Shown: positions 25,001 through 40,000 of the stretch, piece after piece | How positions within the stretch are numbered: position 1 is the stretch's first letter | Layout of the letters: each line of letters opens with the position of its first letter | DNA from: Anastrepha obliqua | Lineage: Eukaryota > Arthropoda > Insecta > Diptera > Tephritidae | Length of the DNA stretch: 64,000 nt | Assembly: GCF_027943255.1 (NCBI RefSeq) | Contig: NC_072896.1 | Location: 7,192,001 to 7,256,000, forward strand | Direction: 5' to 3' | Notes under the pieces: generated by a model | Told to the model about the DNA's origin: nothing | Databases searched by the model: none | What the model saw: only the letters and a program-made list of their open reading frames with translations | Program-made: the position numbers and the translations under genes

Positions 25001-28000
25001 GAACCTGCGCCTAATGAGGCAGATGTGTGACGATACCTTTCGGGACTTGAGCCTAGTTTGGTTGCCTTATGAAGCGCAAATTTGGAATGCGGTCTGCCTT
25101 AGTCGGCGAATTGTATATCAAACAATATCTCGTAAAATGTCAATGATACTAAAGGCTTAGACATTAAATTTGACAGTAAATTCTGCTTTAATAGTCACAC
25201 TAATTTCGTTATTGCGAAGTCTTGCTCTCTTCTAGGTTTTGTTCGTCGTAACACTGCGAAGTTTGCTGATCCATAAACGTTAAAAATTTCGCTTAGGAGT
25301 TTCGTCCGTTCTCGTCTATTAGGAGAATATGCTGTATCTGTTTAGAAGCCTTACCATCTACTTCCTGTAGCAAGAATAGAGCGGACAAGAAAGTGTGTTT
25401 GAATTTCTCTCTTCGTTCCCTGAATTTTGACTCTCCTATGCCATCGCACACAGCTCATCTTTTGTTAATAAATCTGAAAATTCTCGCAAGCGATAGGTCT
25501 ACTTTATGCTTGACTTTTGTCTACAAGGAATAGTGGATTGCGCTTATCTCTTTGAAAATACTAGTTTTAATGTTTCGAAGCGCAACTTACGCCTCTCTCA
25601 TCTCTTCTATTGGGCAAATGTTCAATTTAAGTTTGCCATCAATGCTCCCTTATCCAGAGCCATGCGAAAATTTAATATAATATCGCAAAATATTGTAATA
25701 AATTTTACTTTACCTAAATCAGCTATTGAAAATTTTCTAGACCTAATCTTTTGATGTTAAACATTCTTTAGTTTTTTATTTTAATTCTAATTAATTCTAA
25801 TATAGAAACTTCGTTCGCTGATTTCTAACTCTTCACGCTAAAGAGAAGTAATGGGCAAAACCTTGAACTTTGACTTTAACTGGTCTTAACTTCTGTTTGG
25901 TTTTTCAAAAATTTATTACATCAAAAATGTTTCCACACGTTGTTGCACTGTACCAACTCCACAGTTCAAATTGAGCAATATTTTTCTCGCTGTATTTCTC
26001 CTCTCCACCATCTAGCCAATTTGCGTTCTCTCACATTAACCACTAGGTGGTCGGTCACTCTGAATTGTTGAAGCTGTCGAATGCCTCCTGCCGTTCGATA
26101 CGCAACATTTCAGCCAAGGCACTTGAGGCCAAGGGCCAACGGGCGATTGGCGATTGGCGATGGGTGATAGGCGATTGGTGTTGCGCATGCGTGTTACTAA
26201 CATTGACTTGGCGACAATTTCGTTGTGCTTCGGTGAAATTCAATTTGAATTTTTAACACCGTCTGGCTGCACACATACATACTTACCTATGTCTAACTAT
26301 GCACGAGCATTAACACATACATACATACATGCGTATTCATATAAAATGCACAGTTATTACAGAATTTCATTGTTCAACACTTAACTGGTGGGCAACACAT
26401 TAATGTAGAGTGCCATTGTTACCCTTTTATCACGCCACATTTATTGAGCGGTGTTTCTAGTTAATTTTGACTTATGGAACTCGATATTGTGACTGGGTTT
26501 CGTTGGCGAAATTTGCTTTTAAATTATACTTTAGTTAAAAGACATTTTAAATTTACTTTTTATGCATTTTTCTGTTGCGTTCTGTTTTGTAAAAAAATAT
26601 TAATTTACAAGCAGCTCACAAGTAAATCACTAGTGACAGTTACAGTTGTATTATGTCAAAGTAGCAATTTCAGAAAAAAAAGAACTTTAACAACTACATT
26701 AAAATCTTTGCTAACTCGACCCAAACTATGAAAGAAGAAGAAGATATAAAAAGGAATTAGTAAAAAGTAGTATTTTTTCCATTCAGAAAATATGTTTCAC
26801 AATCAGAAATATTCTCGAAAATCATTTAATCCTTCGGGGACGAGTGTCGGCATATAGCCGTCCAAGCCATTTTACCGTTTCGGACGCATGTCGCCATTTA
26901 GCCGCCCAAATTAGTTCGTAGCTGCAAGGTTCGCGACGTCTGTCGTTCTGAGCGATAAGATACGCATAGGTATAGTAAAAGAGTCACGCTTTCATTCAAA
27001 GACATAAGGGGCTATTAGCGATGAAGTCTTCCTTATAATATAAACTTACGATGTGAGACGACGGTATAGTCAGAACGAATTTCAGTTCTTGAATTCAGTC
27101 TCTCAGTGTAAGTTAGATTAGATTAGGTTAGGTTAGGTTTGGTTAGGTTAGGTAGTAATGGTTGCCCAGAGAGTGGGCCCACTTGGACGAAAGAAGTCTC
27201 AGTGTAACTGCCAGAGGAACCAGCAGGCTTTTTATATATTTTATATTTTATTCTACGCCTGATGACTAAGCCATCTAGAGATGATACGTTAGATAGTGAT
27301 AGGTCTGACGAATATTACTTTGAATCTAATAAGACGGAAGATGACGGCATTACATCGTCAATTTGAACAATACCACACAATGCCGGTATATAAAACGTAT
27401 ACATAAATACAACCAAATTTCTTTTTGTTGTTTTTTTTTTCAATTTGTTTGCCAATTTTTTGTTCAATTTTTTTTTTTTCAATAATATGTATGAAAATTT
27501 TTTGACAATATGAAAAATTTTTCTTGTGTTAAATAAAGCCTTAGTTAGGTTCAACGTATTTAGTTTCTTTACTCTGCACCCCAATACCTCTCGTCCTCAG
27601 CGACGCTAGCCCGTCGAGCGGCTCCGCCTCCAAAGGGATAAATGAAAATTACAAGAAGTCAATGGAATATTTTGCATGCATTCATTTATAATATTTCAGC
27701 AGTTAATTTAAGTATCTCTGCTTTAGCGAAGAATCTTAGGACTCCATTCTTATTTTCAATATAACAGAAATACCGGAAGTCTCTCATTTGGGGCCTGTCT
27801 ACGCCGGCCTTAAAATTGCACTAACATAAACTTCTATGTTAGTATTAATAGACTTTGAGCACTAGGCCTAGAAAGCCAACAGTGCTCAACTTTTCCTATG
27901 TTAGCTCTTTTAAGATATTAAAAAAAAATTTCATACTTGCGAAAGCGGAATAAATACTCTAGAAGAGCAACTAACGTTCCTAAATATACTTTTGAAACCA

Positions 28001-31000
28001 CTAACCCTCACTCTACACGCTTTGTGAGTCAGTTGGTATTGAAAAACTTGTTCAGTGTCGGTCGAAAGTGCTTTTCGAAATTATGTGCTGCGTTAGTTGG
28101 AAAGTTTATATGATAATTGTATTGTTATGTATACTTTAATAAAATATGAACAAGAAGCAAGTAAATAAATGCTGATTGATCTTAATATTATAGTCCTCCA
28201 TAGAAGCCAATGAACTGATTGTGCCTGATCAGCCTAGCTTTTAACCCAATAAGTCTACCATGAATCAGATATTTACACCAAATCTGCATAATTTACATAG
28301 TAGATCTTTTATTTATTTTTATTTTTATTCAAGCAAAAATTTGTCAAATTGTCTGACATACTAATACTGATGTTTTGATACAAAATATGATAATAATCTT
28401 AATCCGTAAGAAAAAATATAACAAAACTTAATAAATCAAATTATTTATAGGCATTATTAAGAAGTTTAATGAAACAGCGTTTAGAAGAAGCAAAGTTCAT
28501 CCCAAAAGATTTGCAAATAGTTTTGAGATCGGTCAGATTTCTCATGACGGGTGCATTCTTTCCATACAGAGTTCTTAGCCAATATGAAAAAAATTTTAAA
28601 TAACGAAGCGCTCTAGATGGGGTATCAAGATAAATTCCCTCTAGTATGGATGGACAATCCACAAAACCTTGAAAAATATCAAATACGAAAGATAAAGACA
28701 AAATAGATTAGCAATACTGCAGAGATTTCAAATTGATTAACAGGCATCTAGAACAGTATGAAGGTATGTGATTATGAAGAGGAAAGGAACGTAGAGCAAA
28801 GTCAATGAAAACTTTTTTAATATATTCAATTCGAGTTATATGGCAGACACGATAAGGTCTTCAGATGAAGGATGTATATTCCACTTTAGAACGAACAAAT
28901 GATGTTTAGAGCAATTTAAGAGCATAAGGACTTGTAAATTCTGTACTGTTGCGCGCTGGAACCGCTAATACAGCATAAAATTTTGAAATTATATAATTAA
29001 CCGCTTGTCTTATGACTCGATCGACGATTGTGTGTTCCATTTCCGATGAAAGCTTTTCTCGTTCGTAATAACAATCTTGTATTTGATACGAGTTTTTCAT
29101 TTCTCTCCAGAAAAAGTCATCACGTGAAACTTTGACTTAAGCAAAATTAAAAAAAAAAATAATAATAATAATAATTGTAAAAAGTTATCGGTGTTTGTGC
29201 GGAGCCCGTTTCTCCAGAAGTCCCTTGCGGTGATCATCACAAGTCCTTGGAGATTTATCTAAAACCGATCGGACAAGAGAAATTAGTTTTATTAATAGTT
29301 AATCTGGTGCCTGATCGAAGCTTTTTTTTCAAAATTAACAATATGGCGGCCTCAGGAAATATTTTTCAGACTTTCGCGAAAAAACCGAAATTTTGAAAAA
29401 AGTCCTTCGATCAGGCACGAGTTTTTTATGTTTTTCAAAAGCAGTATAAATTTTATTTAAATCCACCAAGCGGTACTTAAGTTACAGTGATCATCAGATC
29501 AAAAAACATAGTTTTGAGAAAAACGCATTTAAAGTTTTGCCATCGATTTACGTAGAGTTGTACGAATTATTTAATTACTTACACTGTGACACCTATTCCT
29601 GCGCCATATAATAGTTCTTCAGCTGTCATAGCAGCTTCTAAAATATCAATTTGCTGTTGCCTAAGTTGCATTCTACCATTCCGAGTGTTATCGTTAGCGT
29701 ACTTATCTGCCCCTTTCATACGTTCAGCATCCATTTCTGCTGTAGTTACTTGCTCTCGAACGCTCCGAAGCGCACAAGCGCTCTTTGGTAATTGTTGAAT
29801 AACTCGAAAAGCATTTGTCGGACTTACTACAAATTTTCACACAATATTTTTAATACATTAAACTTTAAGAAAATGAAAAAAAAAAAAATACATTTTTTTT
29901 TTAATTCTTACTACCCCTAACCCCTTAAACAAATTTGGGCATCACATTTTTTTTTTAACTTAGCTGGGAGGTTAGGTGAAATTGACATGGTTAACTTGCA
30001 GTCAGGCATAGACCGGTTCGGTTCATAGCGATACCAGTTTGAGTTGATTAGTTATGAATAGTTTTAAAATAGTCCACCCTGCCTGGTGCCTGTTTCTATT
30101 GCGAATTTAAGAAGATGTTTCCTACCCACTGCTGAGATGTCTTCCAATCCTTCAAACTGCGGTTGGCCCTTGAGCCTTGCTCCCTACTTTTCCTGCAAAG
30201 GAGCATAGCCAACGCTTTGTTACACTAGAAACACTTTGGATCGAACATACTTTTTTTAAGCTCTCCTCACCTGTGAGCTGCAGGGCTAATAGAGATGTAT
30301 ACGCCCATCTGAGGAACCTAATTTATGGCTGAGAGGTGTCTCAGATTTAACATTTTTTTATTAATATTGTTTTTCGCGGTTCAGTAAATTTTATGTTAAG
30401 AAAGTATGTTTTTTTTTTATTTGGCAATGATTTAGTATGCGTGAGACCCTTAGGACCAATTTTCAGTGCTAGTTTAACTGTGGTGATTTTCTTAAACTGA
30501 GATTAAGCCTACAAAATTGTGGACTTAAACTTAGTTTAACCTAAAAGCAGAGTTTAACTAGCCTTGAAAAACCGGCCGTTAATACTTACTCAGGTGCAAG
30601 TTTTTGGGTTTTCATTGGCCTTTAATCTACCACACTTAGCCTTCTCCATTTAAAACACGTTCTTGTCTGCCAAATTCTTTTTGCTGCAATGGAACTTAAA
30701 GCATTTATTCAGCAATGTAAAATATCGCTGTAACTGTTAAAATTCGGAAGTTTTACGTTTCTTATTTCTTTAGCTTTCGAAATTCGCTCATTCATGCATG
30801 CGTCTACACCAGTAGTTCCCACGATTATCATGTCCAAAACGAAAGAAAAAACAAATGTAAAAAAATTTAAATAAACAAAAAGTCTGCATTTACATAATAA
30901 CAACAAGTAGCCGAAATTTATTAAACCAAACAAAGAGTTTTAAAAGTTAAGCTGAGTCAAGTGCAAAAATTAAGAAAAAAAACAAAAAAAAAAAAAAACA

Positions 31001-34000
31001 GAAAAAAACTAAGTATACTACCAAGATACAACTAAGTCCACATACACATAAATGCTTACATAGGTACACATACAAAACCCACCGAGCTCAGCGTTCCAGG
31101 AAGGCGTTGAAGTGTCGACTTCGTTGAAGAAAAGAAAAATGCATGCATTCTCGCACAGAAATGAGGTACAAAAAGGCAAAAACTGGGTGAAATATTGAAA
31201 TAAATAAAAAGCTGCGAATACTCGTAAGTGTGCGTCTTTTAAAAAGTGAGCAAAATAAGTTGGCGCTTGCATGCAGAAAAAAAGAAAAAATAATAAACAC
31301 AGTTAAAATAAATTAACGCGACTGAAATGTATAAACAAATATGGCTTGGCGTTGATTGTACGAGTAAATGCGATTTGTGTGCTTACACAGGAGTTTGCTC
31401 GCTACCGTCGAAAGTGTAGAAGCCAGTGGCAAGTTCTTAATTTGCGCTGTGAATTTTTGTTTATGCCTAGCGAACTACTGTAAATGAAGTGAAAAGTTTA
31501 TGCAAGCATTTATTTAATTTAGTTTTTATTTTCTGTTTTTTTTTCTGAAATATTTTTGTACCAAACCATAAGGCGATGGGAACGCAACGACACCGGCTGA
31601 GACTGGCTTAGTGGTGAGGCTTTTGTTTAGCTAAGTGCAATCTGTCGATGCAGCGCAAATAAAATAAATATGAAAATTATAAATAAGTCATAGAATAAAG
31701 TTTATTTAGTAATTTTTTTTTATGTAAGTTTGAGTGTAAATAAATGATTGCAGAATTTATGATAAATTAGATATGAAATACCCGGCATGCGCTGTTCAGC
31801 CGGTAAGGCAAATTATCTTCTTTCAACAGCTTAGCATACACTAATCTCTATTTTTTGTTGTTTTCGCATATTCTGGAAAAATTAAGTAAGAAAATCGGAT
31901 TTCGCACTAGAAAGGCATATATTCATATAACCATACTGACCGTGTGAAAAGACCGCGGATTTTCCAGATTTAATCCTCAAATTTGCAGCTGCACAGTTTT
32001 AGTGCCACCTTAAACACAGGTTTTGTTAAATTGGGAGAACTGAGTTTATTTTCTTTAATAGATACCATCCAATTTAGTAATATGCCTTAGTAAGAACCCG
32101 ATTTGGTAAAAATCTACTTTAGTTTAATGCCATCTGATAAATTTATGTTTATACATTTTTTTTTTTAATTTTTGATTTCTTGTTTAACAATAAAAAGCAA
32201 AAAGTAGGAGAATTTCAAATAAAGTTATGTATTTTTTAATTTCTGAAAATACACCTGTGCTCGCAGTAATACCAGCGTGACATATAGCAAAGTTTACTAA
32301 TTTACTTTTCATATGTTTTTTACTGAAATATAGTTGTGCTCCAAAAAAAAAAAATTAAAAAAAACATATAAATTAAAGTTGCATATTTTGCAAACAACTC
32401 AAAAAATTTTTGAAATAATCAAATTTTTTATAACAATTCCAAGTAAGCTTTTTTATAGCCCATTGAATTTTGATCACATGAAGTGCCAGTTTAAAGTGGT
32501 TAGCGTTGATTTTTGAGAATTTTGTTTTGACAATAAAAATATTCTCAGCTAATTCAAATAGATTGGAATGAAATAATTATAAATGCATACAAGAACATTT
32601 TTTCTTGCACCAAATTAAGTTTTCTATTAAACGAAGTTTTTAATAAAAGAAATAAATGCATTAAATACATTTTCTGACTTTGCTGACTTTTTTCTTACGG
32701 ATTAAATCTAGACAGCAGCAGATCTAGCAATGGAAATATTTATTTTAACAGCTGGACTCCAATGCCACTTATTGGGTAAATTTTCTGCAAAATCATTATT
32801 TCTTAAGTACCCGACTCAGAAACCGAATTGAAAATTGATTTCATATTTCATAAATTCTGAATATGAACAGAACCGGTCTTTTGTGGTTAAGATTTTTAAA
32901 ATTAATTCGACTCCAGTGTCCCCTAGGAGGTTCAATTCTTCTTAGGAAGTTAAGATATATTGTGATTATGAACTAAATCGGATTATAAATACGGTTTTGA
33001 TTAAGCGTCCAAATAAACTCATTTACCTTTCAGAGCAAGCTCGCCATAAATCGAAAAAATTTCATGGTAAATGGACGAACCGTGCATACCTGTAGGAGTG
33101 CATACACCACAAAATCAACAAACTTTCCAATTTATATTTTAGATGAAGATTATGATCATATTACAATTAATATTAATGAATGAATATATTTTTTACAGGT
33201 TAAACGTCCGAAGACAGAGCACACGGATACAAATGAACGAAATCGGTAAGAAGAATTCACTATACACCTAATTCTCTTTTTATACGATAGATACGTTCCC
33301 AAAAAATTCGTGTAAAAGGGGGATTAGGTGAAGACAATATTAAAAAATTCTTTTTAGAGGTCACTCATTAAATAAATAATAAGAAATAAATTATTAAACG
33401 GCAAACGCAAAATCGACCGAGTCCCAGAGATTTTCTCAATGCACTGACACACGTTATTCCAATAGACCTATGTACATACATATGTATAAAGAAGACGGCA
33501 ACCATATGTTCATTTAGGTTAAATGAAGCGGGCCGCTGGAAAGAAAAAACGTATGGTCATGTCAGTCTACTATTGCGACAAACTCAGTTAACCTCGGTGA
33601 AGACTGACTAAATCGCCCTGATGGTAACTTTCAATAGGAATTTTGTCACTCTTTCCATTCCATCTAGAAGAATGGAATAAGGGATTCTCTCTAAACAACT
33701 TCGACACTACAGTCTATACAGATGGCAGTAAAATGGATTGTGGTGTTGGAGCTGGTATATATTCTCATAGACTTAAAATTAAAAAATCTATGCGTTTCCC
33801 TAATACCAGCAGTGTCTTCCAGGGGAAGCTTGTAGGCTACTGATCGCAGATTTCTCTTTTAAGGGCAATATCGCTATTCTTGCGGATAGCCAAGCTGCAA
33901 TCCAAGCACTGGATTCGGCTACAACAACCTCTTAAGTGGTGGAGCAAAGTAGGAATAGCCTTACCACCTTGAGTGAAAACCATAAAGTAACCTTAATTTG

Positions 34001-37000
34001 GGTCCCGGGACACCGGAACATTGAAGGTAACGAAAAAGCCGATGAATTGGCAAGAGGAGGATCTGAATAATGCTCTTGCAGTACCGGTATTAACACCATT
34101 AGGTGCAGTCAAGAATGCAATTTCCCTAAAATACCTTCGAATCGCAGATTATAGATGGAGAGACCAGACGAAATGCAAAATGGCCCACCTACAACCTCAA
34201 ACAATTGTCGACATTGATAAACATGAAACGACGGGACGCCTGTAAATTAACGGGAGTCATAACTGGCTTCTGGTCTATCGGAGAACAAGCAGCCAAAATG
34301 GGCATCCCTCACAACACATACTGTCACGGATGTAAACAACCGGAGAAAAAGGAAACAATCCTCCATTTCCTCTGCGAATTCCCTGCCCTATGGAAGGACA
34401 GAATGTTAACCCCAGGTAAACCGCTGTTCGATGACGTGTACAGCCTAATAAGGTTCCTAAACCGCACAGACTGGATATAGTCTTCCTGTAAATAAGTGTT
34501 AAACAAGTTGGTAACGAGAATGTGACAACAAAATAGTGCGGAAGCGCTAGTTGGATTCTGGAAGAATCCCCACTCTAACCCAGAGAATTTTCCTGAGACT
34601 AATTTTAACGCTTCGCACATACGTCGGAAATGTTATTCTATTTGCTCGATTAGATTCAAGAAAAATTTGTGAAATATTGAAAATTGTGTTATAACAAAAA
34701 TTTCGCTTAAAAACAGAATTAGGTGTATAAATTATCCAAAACAGATTAGGTAGGTACGTCGGTGTAACAATCGGTAGATAAGCAACTGCGCTAAAACATT
34801 TTTAAATATTTATTTATTTAATAATGTCGATGAACTTTTTTGAGGCAAATAACAGCTCCAGTATCCTCGAGACTCTTTTCGTACTCCAAAATTAATTGTT
34901 AATAGGACTATGGTTAAGTTCGTGCAGTTTTTTTTCGAAATTTGAAACTTTATTGACGTAAAATGGTTACAAATTTAATATTCAAAGTATTGTCCATCGC
35001 TTACTACTACTTTTTCCCATCTTTCTGGCAATTCACGGATTCCCTTTGTGAAAAATTCGGTCGGTTTTGCCGCAATCCACGAATCGATCCATTTTTTGAC
35101 TTCATCGTAATTACGGAAGTGCTGGTCAGCCAGGCCATGTTGCATCGATCGGAAGAGATAGTAATCGGATGGCGCAAGGTCTGGACTATACGGCGGGTGG
35201 GGTAGGACATCCCATTTGAGCGTTTCTAAGTATGTTTTGACCACTTGTGCAACATGTGGCCGAGCATTGTCATGTTGCAAAATAACTTTGTCGTGTCTAT
35301 CGGCGTATTGCGGCCGTTTTTCTCGCAGTGCTCGACTCAAACGCATCAATTGTCGTCGGTAGACATCCCCCGTAATCGTTTCATTCGGTTTCAGTAGCTC
35401 ATAATACACAACACCCAGCTGGTCCCACCAGATACACAGCATAACCTTCAGGCCATGAATATTCTGCGCCGACGTCGATGTTGAAGCATGGCCAGGGTAT
35501 CCATACGTTGCCCGACGTTTTGGATTGTCGTAATGGACCCACTTTTCATCGCCAGTCACAATTCGATGCAAAAAACCCTTTCTTTTGTGCCGTTGAAGCA
35601 GTTGTTCGCATGCCATAAAACGGCGTTCAACGTCTCTTGGCTTCAATTCATACGGCACCCAATGGCCTACCTTTCGGATCATTCCCATGGCTTTTAAACA
35701 TTTGGAAATGGTTGATTGATCAACTCCCAAAGTTTTTGCAACCTCTTCTTGCGTTTGAGCCGGATCTTGATCGAGCAATTCCTCCAATTCGGTATCCATG
35801 AACTTTGGCGGCGCACCCTTGCGTTCTTCGTCTTCCAAGCCAAAATCACCACTTTTAAAGCGTGCAAACCACTTCTGGCACGTTCGCTCAGCTAGAGCAT
35901 GCTCACCATAAACTTCCACCAAGATACGATGACTTTCGGCTGCTTTTTTCTTCATATTAAAATAATGAAGAAGAATTCCCCGCAAAAACACATTATTTGG
36001 CACGAAATTCGACATTTTCAAGTGTGGTAAAAATATTGTTGTTTACGCTTCAAATAAAAAACTTATACTGACGTTTGTGCCTTACGACAGTAGCTCTCCA
36101 ATGAATGTTTGGAAATGTGGATCGATGGAATAATAATCAAGTTACGCCATCTGTTGTAAAACCGCAAGGAACTTATTCATAGTCCTATTAGTAATTATGC
36201 TTTTTTTATTATATGATAAAAGTACTTCATGATAATTACCTTTAACAATTATACATAAATAGTTTTTCTGAATGCATAATTTATGCCTATGACAATTTTT
36301 AGATATAAAACTTCAAAACTTTTTCCTAGTTTGCTTCGCATAAATCGCACTCCAAGCGCGGTAAATTATGTAATATATGCATTTTGGTGCGAATTATATA
36401 TTAAAATAAAAAGAAATAATTGGCGCGTACACATCAGTTAGGTGTTTGCCCGAGCTCCTCCTCTTATTTGTGGCGTGCGTCAAGCAGCACCAAGGCTCAA
36501 CAAATCGAGAAATCTACAGTTTTAAACCAACTCCCAACTGCAGATGCCTTTTTTATGAGGAGTTTTTCAATTTTCAAAACATCAAATAATCGCAAAAAAA
36601 TGTCCAAGTTATTTTCCGCTAACCTAACCTTGGCAGTGACGAAGTAGATGATCAAAACCATCTAAACCTTTCCTCACACCAGATATTCTACAAATTCAAG
36701 TTGGCACAAAATAAATCATGAAATTTTTTTTTTGAATAACACTTTTACTCAATAAGACCAAAACAAAAAAAATAATTCTATGACAAACATAAAAATGTAA
36801 AGAAACTCAAAGGACGAGTTCTAAACTTATTAAAAATATAAATAAAATTGATTGATAGAAAAAACCAATAAATAATCTACACATAAGATTTAAATTTAAA
36901 AAGTGCGTGTAGTGTAGGGAGAGGGAGGGACCCGAGAAAGAGGGAGAGACCCAAGATAGAATGAGAGAGAGACAGAGAGAAAGAATATATTTATATCTAA

Positions 37001-40000
37001 ATAAATTTACAACATTTTCAGAGAATACAAATAGACAAAATTTACAAAAAACGGAGAAGGGTAGGTAAACGCCGGATATAAACCGCGGCAACATCGCGCA
37101 CTACTCCGCGCACGCCCCAAACAGTAGGCACCAAGAAAATATAACACCAAAAACTAGGCACCAAAAATATATTTCCTGCGAGTTTACACCCACAAACAAG
37201 CGCCAAAAAGTAGGCAGTGTTATTTCTCACTAGAAATTAGCAACCACAAGGAAAAACTCAGGAAAAAAAAACCAAAGTGTATGTAAGATATATATAAGGT
37301 ATAGCTCTCTTTCTCCTTTTCCTCTACGTTATATCTTTTTTCCCTCTCGCGGAACGAAAATGCCCGAAACGTTGCATGACCTTGAAATTTTACTCTCCAT
37401 TCTCGCTCGTACATCGACGCCTAAGAAGTTTCACTTCAAAAATAAAAATTATTTTCAGATATAGAGATCTTTATTTTGACCGTTGCGCACTCCATTGTTT
37501 GTCTGTTTATATGCTGCACAATTGTCAAATATGATACGACATTTGCGAAAATTATAAATCTTTTGACAGGGCGATTAATTTCGCGCCACTTTGTATAAAA
37601 CTCGAAAAATTTTCATCAAACGTTCAAAATTTGTTATCATAGTATAAGAAAGAGCAGGTTTCAGGTGGCTCGAAATTGTTATTAATTAATTTTTGATAAC
37701 TTTTTCCACAGATGGTGTTGCGTATTATCTTTATAAAAAAATCGTGTATACGGAGAAAATTCGAAACACCGTCAAAAAAAAAAAATTATTAAAATAAACG
37801 AGACTTTCTAGCAATTTGAAACTGGGAGTTTATTATACTGAAATGTATTTATACACTCAGTTTGTTTTTTTTGCAATTCTGATTAAAAAGTTTGAAATTT
37901 TGCCAACATTTCTAATTTTTCTATAAAGTGTGGACTTTGAATTTATATGTTTTTAAGTGAGATAAAGGCGGCCGCCGTAGCCGAATGGGTTGGTGCGTGA
38001 CTACCATTCGCAATTCGAAAACAAACAAAAAAATTTAATTTTCTAATAGCGGTCGCTCCTCGGCAGGCAATGGCAAACCTTCGAGTGTATTTGGACCATG
38101 AAAAAGCTCCTCAAAAAATATCTGCCGTTCGGAGTCGGCTTAAAACTGTAGGCCCCTCCATTTGTGGAACAACATCAAGGCGCACACCACAAAAAGGAGG
38201 AGGAGCTCGGTCAAACACCCAAAAAAAAATTCTTGATGAAATTATGCTGCCGTATGCTTCCTACGAAATGCCGCTGGTGTGGGTCTTCCAGCAAGACAAT
38301 GACCAAAAACACACTAGCAAAATGGCAAAAAAATGGTTCAACGATAACTCTATCAATGTAATGGGGTGGCCTGCACAGTCCCCAGATTTGAACCCTATAG
38401 AAAATCTATGGACGGACATAAAGAAGGGTGTATCTACATTAAAACCAACAAGTGTTGAAGGGCTCTGGGAGGCTGTGCAGAAAATTTGGAGTTCCATCAA
38501 AGTTGAAAGATGCCAGCATTTAGTGGATTCCATGGGAAGGCGTTGTGCCGCGGTAATAGCAAACAAAGGGCACGCGACAAAGTATTAAACCATACAATTA
38601 ATTTATCTACAAGATATCTAAGTGAAATTTTTTATTTATTTTAACAAAGACCACTAACTTTTGTTAAAAATGAACTGAAGTGCTATTATTTTGACTGTGT
38701 AGTTTTTAAGGTTTTTGTTTAAATTAATTAGCGTATTATAAACTGTTGAAAAAAACCAAATAATTTTCTTATGATAATAAACCATTAACATCAAAGAATT
38801 TATTATTTTGTTTTGAGTTGAATCGGTCCAACAGTTAAACAGATGTAAACGGAGTCAGTATAAATTTGTGCGTGTTGCTATTATATTGACCGCAGCTGTA
38901 TATATAAGTTAGATAAAGAAGTTTGCCTCTATAACAAATTTGCCTACATTAAAAAAAAGAAATATATTCAAAATTGGTCAACATTGGGTAAAATGTTGAG
39001 GGGCTATATTTTCTGGTATATAAGTATATCGGTGACAATACGCAAGGTATGTGGCATCGCTGCTATAAAAGGTAATATGATCGACGATTCAAATTTGCCC
39101 ATTATACACGTATCTATTACGTATAAGATTTTCTGGCTTATTTATGCGTACTTTCAGCGAATGGACTGGAAATTAACTAATTGCTGAACCACATTTTCAC
39201 CTTTAAAATATATTTAGCGATGAAGCTAGTTTCAGGTCGAAGATTTCACTATGTCGAGACATTATGTTTAAGACATACTTTTCTGAAATTGCAGGCGAGG
39301 CCAACGTTTAGTACAAAATAGTTTTATTAAGAGGAGCAGCCGCTACCTTTTGATGACTTGAGAGCCAACGCACAGCGCGTTAATGGCAAGATAAGACCAT
39401 AAATGCCATAAAATTTGCAAGCTAATAAGCCCAAATTATTAACGGTTTAAATTTTTTCCTTATTTATATTTTAGTTTATTTATTTGAGAAAAAAATTTGT
39501 TCGCTTCCAATAAAGACCCGTTTTTACTAGACTCATAACATTTTTCCATCCTAAGTACAAGAAATGTACATCGAGCGTCTTGAAGTACTTCAAAGTGCAG
39601 TGAAAGCAAGCGACAAATGAGCAATAAATTTAATTTTTTGTCAGCGACAAATTTTACACCCTTACGTTTACACTAACAGAACTCAAGCACTTATGACCTG
39701 ATACATACGCACGTATACTATTTTATTAATTATAAATTGCTACAAAAGTATAACAAAATGGGTACAAATTTCAACGAAATATTCTTTTCTTTTCATATTT
39801 TGCATATGTACATGTAAATACCTATATACATATACATTAGGGTGGGCCAATTTGTATGGAACATCGACATCGTCCTTAGCAGATTCGGATTCTACATTAA
39901 ATTATAAGAAAAAAACTCCAATAGTTACATATACATTAGGGCGGATAAATTATTTTTCATCATCGTTCCAAGCATATGTGGATTTTGCATACAATTATAA

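Larger units (their letters stand above)
13099..33198 (+). other. eya: eya intron 1 (20.1 kb)
   Basis: From the GTATTT donor to the TTTTTTACAG acceptor. It contains three SINE copies plus one 5'-truncated copy, two RNase H relics, two reverse-transcriptase relics, two mariner relics and a piggyBac-like element, each listed separately. The stretches 14195-15400, 16803-19139, 20900-23355, 25756-26829, 27639-28316 and 29830-33198 hold AT-rich sequence, CA/TG runs and short open frames that I cannot support as genes. Any of them may carry eya enhancers or an alternative first exon. Confidence 0.75.

Noticed and set aside
27113..27154. Interstitial telomeric (TTAGG)n repeat
   Set aside because: Short, irregular, and matched at 42742 by the 3' end of a LINE relic; higher flies lack TTAGG telomeres.
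29586..29798. Plus-strand 70-codon ORF
   Set aside because: Shadow of the charged minus-strand frame that looks like a transposase C-terminus.
31018..31300. Overlapping minus-strand ORFs of 84 and 70 codons
   Set aside because: A-rich plus-strand DNA read backwards in two frames; no domain or splice context linking them to eya.
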